DNA of 7,046 nucleotides from Prevotellaceae bacterium (GTDB lineage Bacteria > Bacteroidota > Bacteroidia > Bacteroidales > UBA932). Each line of letters opens with the position of its first letter. Position 1 is the first letter of the stretch. The DNA lies in assembly GCA_031258915.1 (NCBI GenBank), contig JAIRMD010000003.1, positions 1 to 7,046 on the forward strand, read 5' to 3'. The translations under genes and the position numbers were made by a program. The notes beneath the pieces were generated by a model that worked only from the letters and a program-made list of their open reading frames with translations, did not search any database and was not told the origin of the DNA. Below, piece by piece: positions 4,754 through 7,046 of this stretch.

Positions 4754-6166
4754 TTACTGTAGCAAAGCGCTTTCTGCTGCAGCCTGCATTTTTTCCATCA
4801 CCTGCTTTGCCAGCGCCTCGGCGCCGTCGGGGGTGCTGCTTTCGGCGTATATCCTGATGACCGGCTCGGTGTTGGATTTGCGCAGGTGCACCCACTCTTT
4901 TTTTGCGTCAAAGTCCACGCGCACGCCGTCAACGTCGGTTATGCGCTCGGCGGCGTATTCGCGCTTCATGGCGCTCAGCACAGCGTTCACGTTGGCATCG
5001 GGCGTTAGCGTCAGCTTATTTTTCGACATGAAGTAGGGCGGATAGCTTGCGCGCAGCGCGCTCATGCTCTTGCCCTGCTGCGCGTAGTGCGACAGGAATA
5101 GCGCCACGCCTACCAGCGCATCGCGCCCGTAGTGCAGCGCAGGGTAGATGATGCCGCCGTTGCCCTCGCCGCCGATGGCGGCGCTGGTTTGCCGCATTTT
5201 TTCCACCACGTTCACCTCGCCCACTGCGGCGGCGGCGTAAGCTCCGCCGTGCGCCTCGGTAACGTCGCGCAGCGCCCTCGACGACGAAAGGTTAGAGCAC
5301 GTGTTACCCTTAGCGTGGCTCAGCGCGTAATCGGCAACGGCCACCAGCGTGTATTCTTCGCCGAACATTTCCCCGTTTTCGCACACCAGCGCGAGCCTGT
5401 CCACATCGGGGTCAACCACGATGCCCAGGTGCGCCCGCTGCTTCACAACCTCGCGCGATATTTCCGTCAGGTGCTCGGGTAGCGGCTCGGGGTTGTGGGC
5501 AAACTGTCCGTCGGGCTCGCAGTTCAGCTCCACCACCTGCTCCACGCCCAGCGCGCGCAGCAGCTGCGGTATGGCAATCCCGCCCACAGAGTTCACAGCG
5601 TCCACTACTACCTTCAGCTTTGCTGCGCAGATGGCCTTGGCGTTCACCAGCGGCAGCGCCAGCACCAGCGCGATGTGCTTTTGCAGCGCATCTGTCGCTT
5701 GCGCCTCCTGCCCCAGCTCGTCCGCCGGAGCGAACCGGAGGTTGCTCTGCTCCGCCATTTGCAGCAGCAGCTCGCCGTCTTTTGCGCTCAAAAATTCACC
5801 TTGCGCGTTGAGCAGCTTGAGCGCGTTCCACTGCCTTGGGTTGTGGCTCGCCGTGATGATGATGCCGCCGTGCGCCTTTTCGCCTGCTACGGCAAGCTCT
5901 ACCGTAGGCGTAGCCGCCAGCCCGACGTTGACCACATCAACGCCGCAAGCTTGCAGGGTTGCGACCACCAAGCTGCTCACCATAGCCCCCGAAATGCGGG
6001 CATCGCGCCCTACCACGACCTTCATTTTTTGCCTGCTGCGCGGCTGCGGCTGCAGCCACGCAGCGTACGCCGAGGTAAACTTTACCACGTCTATCGGCGT
6101 GAGGTTATCGCCCGGCGCACCGCCAATAGTGCCACGAATGCCGGAAATAGATTTGATTAAGGACAT
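4754..6166 (-). CDS. glmM: Phosphoglucosamine mutase-type phosphohexomutase
   Basis: Alpha-D-phosphohexomutase that most likely converts glucosamine-6-phosphate to glucosamine-1-phosphate in the cytoplasm, the step before UDP-GlcNAc for peptidoglycan and lipid A. The 470-residue length suits the family and all four active-site loops are present. These are the catalytic phosphoserine loop TASHNPRQWNALK (105-117, S107), the metal loop DPDVDR (252-257), the sugar loop GGEGNGG (332-338) and the phosphate-binding RKSNTEPVIR (429-438). GEGNGG differs from the GEQSGH of proteobacterial GlmM and the GEMSGH of phosphomannomutases. I recall it as the usual form in Bacteroidota proteins annotated GlmM, but sugar specificity is inferred, and a phosphomannomutase or phosphoglucomutase role is possible. 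The gene starts at 6166, 37 bases after the glucosaminidase gene and without a -7 box of its own, so the two are probably co-transcribed. The AT-rich transposase scar lies just past its stop. Confidence 0.9.
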   Translation of the reverse strand: MSLIKSISGIRGTIGGAPGDNLTPIDVVKFTSAYAAWLQPQPRSRQKMKVVVGRDARISGAMVSSLVVATLQACGVDVVNVGLAATPTVELAVAGEKAHGGIIITASHNPRQWNALKLLNAQGEFLSAKDGELLLQMAEQSNLRFAPADELGQEAQATDALQKHIALVLALPLVNAKAICAAKLKVVVDAVNSVGGIAIPQLLRALGVEQVVELNCEPDGQFAHNPEPLPEHLTEISREVVKQRAHLGIVVDPDVDRLALVCENGEMFGEEYTLVAVADYALSHAKGNTCSNLSSSRALRDVTEAHGGAYAAAAVGEVNVVEKMRQTSAAIGGEGNGGIIYPALHYGRDALVGVALFLSHYAQQGKSMSALRASYPPYFMSKNKLTLTPDANVNAVLSAMKREYAAERITDVDGVRVDFDAKKEWVHLRKSNTEPVIRIYAESSTPDGAEALAKQVMEKMQAAAESALLQ

Positions 6167-6203
6167 TTTTTTTGCTGTGGGTTATGAGCTATAGTTTTTG
6201 TGG

Positions 6204-6788
6204 TTAATTTGCGCTGTAGTACATTCGGCGGAGCAGCGATTTTATTTTGGCGGCATACTTCGGGTCTGTTGCCCATGTGCCCGCGAGCGCGTCGATGGTG
6301 GGGGCTTTACCCTTTGGGCTGACAAAGTGGTAGCGCGGATCTACCAGCTCGCCCGCCAGCGGCTCGCTGCTGGCGTAGGCCTTTAGGTGCTGGATGTGCG
6401 CCCTAATCCCCGAGCGCTCGTCGGGGAAGACGTGCCCCGTTTGCTTTGTGCTCACCGCCCCCAGCCCGCAAAAGTTATTCGTGTGCGGGCCTACCACGCC
6501 TTTGAATCGCAAAAATCCGGTTTCTAAAATCATCTGCGCAAAGGCAATGTCGTGGTTCACGCCTTCCGCCTGCGCCTCGACGATGTAGAGCGGCGCCAGC
6601 CGCGCAGCGCGAACGGTATCGCTTTCGAGAGCGGTAGTGGCAACAAAAGTAACCAGCTGCTCGGCCGTTAGCCTGCCGCTGCTCATGATGTAGCGCGGAA
6701 TATCAAAAGATTTCCCCGCCTGCGCCTGCGCACGCGTAGCGCCGAGCATGGCAAGAAAAAAGAAAACCGCTGCAACCAACTTTTCCAT
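6204..6788 (-). CDS. Secreted glucosaminidase-domain peptidoglycan hydrolase
   Basis: Predicted to cut the glycan backbone of peptidoglycan at N-acetylglucosamine bonds in the periplasm (glucosaminidase / endo-beta-N-acetylglucosaminidase domain). The 194-residue protein starts MEKLVAAVFFFLAMLG, a clear signal peptide, with likely cleavage after an AQA triplet (residues 20-24) and no lipobox cysteine. The catalytic domain covers most of the rest: EAQAEGVNHDIAFAQMILET (71-90), with E89 the expected catalytic acid, then NNFCGLGA (104-111), GIRAHIQHLKAYAS (127-140), VDPRY (149-153) and WATDPKYAAKI (172-182). It is a single-domain form without LysM or SH3 cell-wall repeats, so its attachment to the sacculus is not obvious. 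The following gene, 37 bases on, is glmM-like; together they suggest a small operon linking wall turnover and amino-sugar supply. A TACCTTTG box lies 132 bases before the start. Confidence 0.9.
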   Translation of the reverse strand: MEKLVAAVFFFLAMLGATRAQAQAGKSFDIPRYIMSSGRLTAEQLVTFVATTALESDTVRAARLAPLYIVEAQAEGVNHDIAFAQMILETGFLRFKGVVGPHTNNFCGLGAVSTKQTGHVFPDERSGIRAHIQHLKAYASSEPLAGELVDPRYHFVSPKGKAPTIDALAGTWATDPKYAAKIKSLLRRMYYSAN

Positions 6789-6857
6789 GGAGATGTATCT
6801 AAATTTAGCCTGAGCTATGATTTTGCGTGATTTGATTACTATCGCTAACCCTTACGC

Positions 6858-6909
6858 GCTAACGCCTCCGGCGTAGCATGATGCACCCGCCCGAATTGCG
6901 CTCTTGCGC
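6858..6909 (-). other. Two short stem-loops in the glucosaminidase leader
   Basis: Within the roughly 128-base leader the minus strand can fold GCGC-AAGA-GCGC (6909-6898). Further on, GCTACGCC-GGA-GGCGTTAGC (6877-6858) forms a strong hairpin with one bulged base. Neither is followed by a T-run, so they are not obvious terminators. They may affect mRNA stability or translation; no known regulatory RNA is recognised. Confidence 0.3.
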
Positions 6910-6920
6910 TTTTGAAGCCA

Positions 6921-6928
6921 CAAAGGTA
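6921..6928 (-). promoter_or_regulatory. -7 box TACCTTTG for the glucosaminidase-glmM unit
   Basis: The minus strand reads TACCTTTG, only seven bases after the stop of the upstream gene (6936-6938). A TTTG lies 13 bases upstream, closer than the usual 19-21, so the -33 element is not convincing. It is the only such box before the two-gene unit. Confidence 0.55.
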
Positions 6929-6935
6929 AAAAAAA

Positions 6936-7046
6936 TTACGCCAAAATTAAATCAACAATAATGCTATCGGCTACAAGCCAGCGGTTTTCGGGGATGGAGA
7001 GCCTGTCGCCATCTGCTATAATATTCTTACTGTCAATATGTTTATT
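6936..7046 (-). CDS. C-terminal end of an unrecognised gene (cut by window edge)
   Basis: One minus-strand frame stays open from the window edge to the TAA at 6936-6938, giving 36 residues. They include IIADGDRLSIPENRWLVADS (9-28) and end IIVDLILA. The other two minus frames close quickly. The mixed hydrophobic and charged pattern looks like real protein, and the next promoter box starts right after the stop, as expected at a gene end. I do not recognise the family, and 36 residues are too few to assign a function. Confidence 0.55.
   Translation of the reverse strand, partial: NKHIDSKNIIADGDRLSIPENRWLVADSIIVDLILA

Noticed and set aside
5349..6194. Long plus-strand frame of 281 codons, with another of 221 codons at 5495-6160
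   Set aside because: Both are antisense to the glmM-type gene, whose four catalytic motifs are intact; the Ser/Cys/Ala-rich translations are typical GC-rich shadows.

Overview
The window looks like chromosomal DNA from a member of the Bacteroidota, most likely Bacteroidales. Five intergenic sites on the minus strand read TACCTTTG and a sixth reads TATCTTTG, which fits the Bacteroidota -7 promoter box TAnnTTTG. One site also has TTG exactly 19 bases upstream. No Shine-Dalgarno-like tract was noticed before the start codons examined, and the proteins (a MutB-type mutase, a glmM-type mutase with a GEGNGG loop, a short NNFCGLG glucosaminidase) have the wording typical of that phylum. All intact genes are on the minus strand. 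Coding DNA is GC-rich and the gaps are clearly AT-rich.

In the direction of transcription (right to left) the layout is as follows. (1) The C-terminal 36 codons of an unrecognised gene. (2) A probable two-gene unit: a secreted glucosaminidase-domain murein hydrolase, then, 37 bases on, a phosphoglucosamine-mutase-type phosphohexomutase. One gene acts on cell wall outside the cytoplasm and the other probably supplies its amino-sugar precursor. (3) A 464-base gap holding a decayed C-terminal fragment of a DDE (IS4-like) transposase on the plus strand, followed by a promoter and a leader of about 200 bases. (4) A 375-residue GNAT-fold protein of unknown substrate. (5) A membrane acyltransferase-3 (OafA-like) protein. 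(6) A class II Fic protein with its own promoter. (7) A 331-base gap with a repeat cluster, two promoter-like boxes and two very short ORFs, one resembling the beginning of a HEPN-domain protein. (8) The N-terminal 141 codons of methylmalonyl-CoA mutase large subunit, cut by the window edge and without the small-subunit gene in front of it.

The genes mostly look like independent single-gene units, each with its own TACCTTTG box, apart from the glucosaminidase/mutase pair. I see no clear new multigene system, CRISPR array, tRNA or rRNA. The most unusual parts are the two gaps: the gene debris before mutB, and the transposase scar next to the promoter and long leader of the GNAT-like gene.
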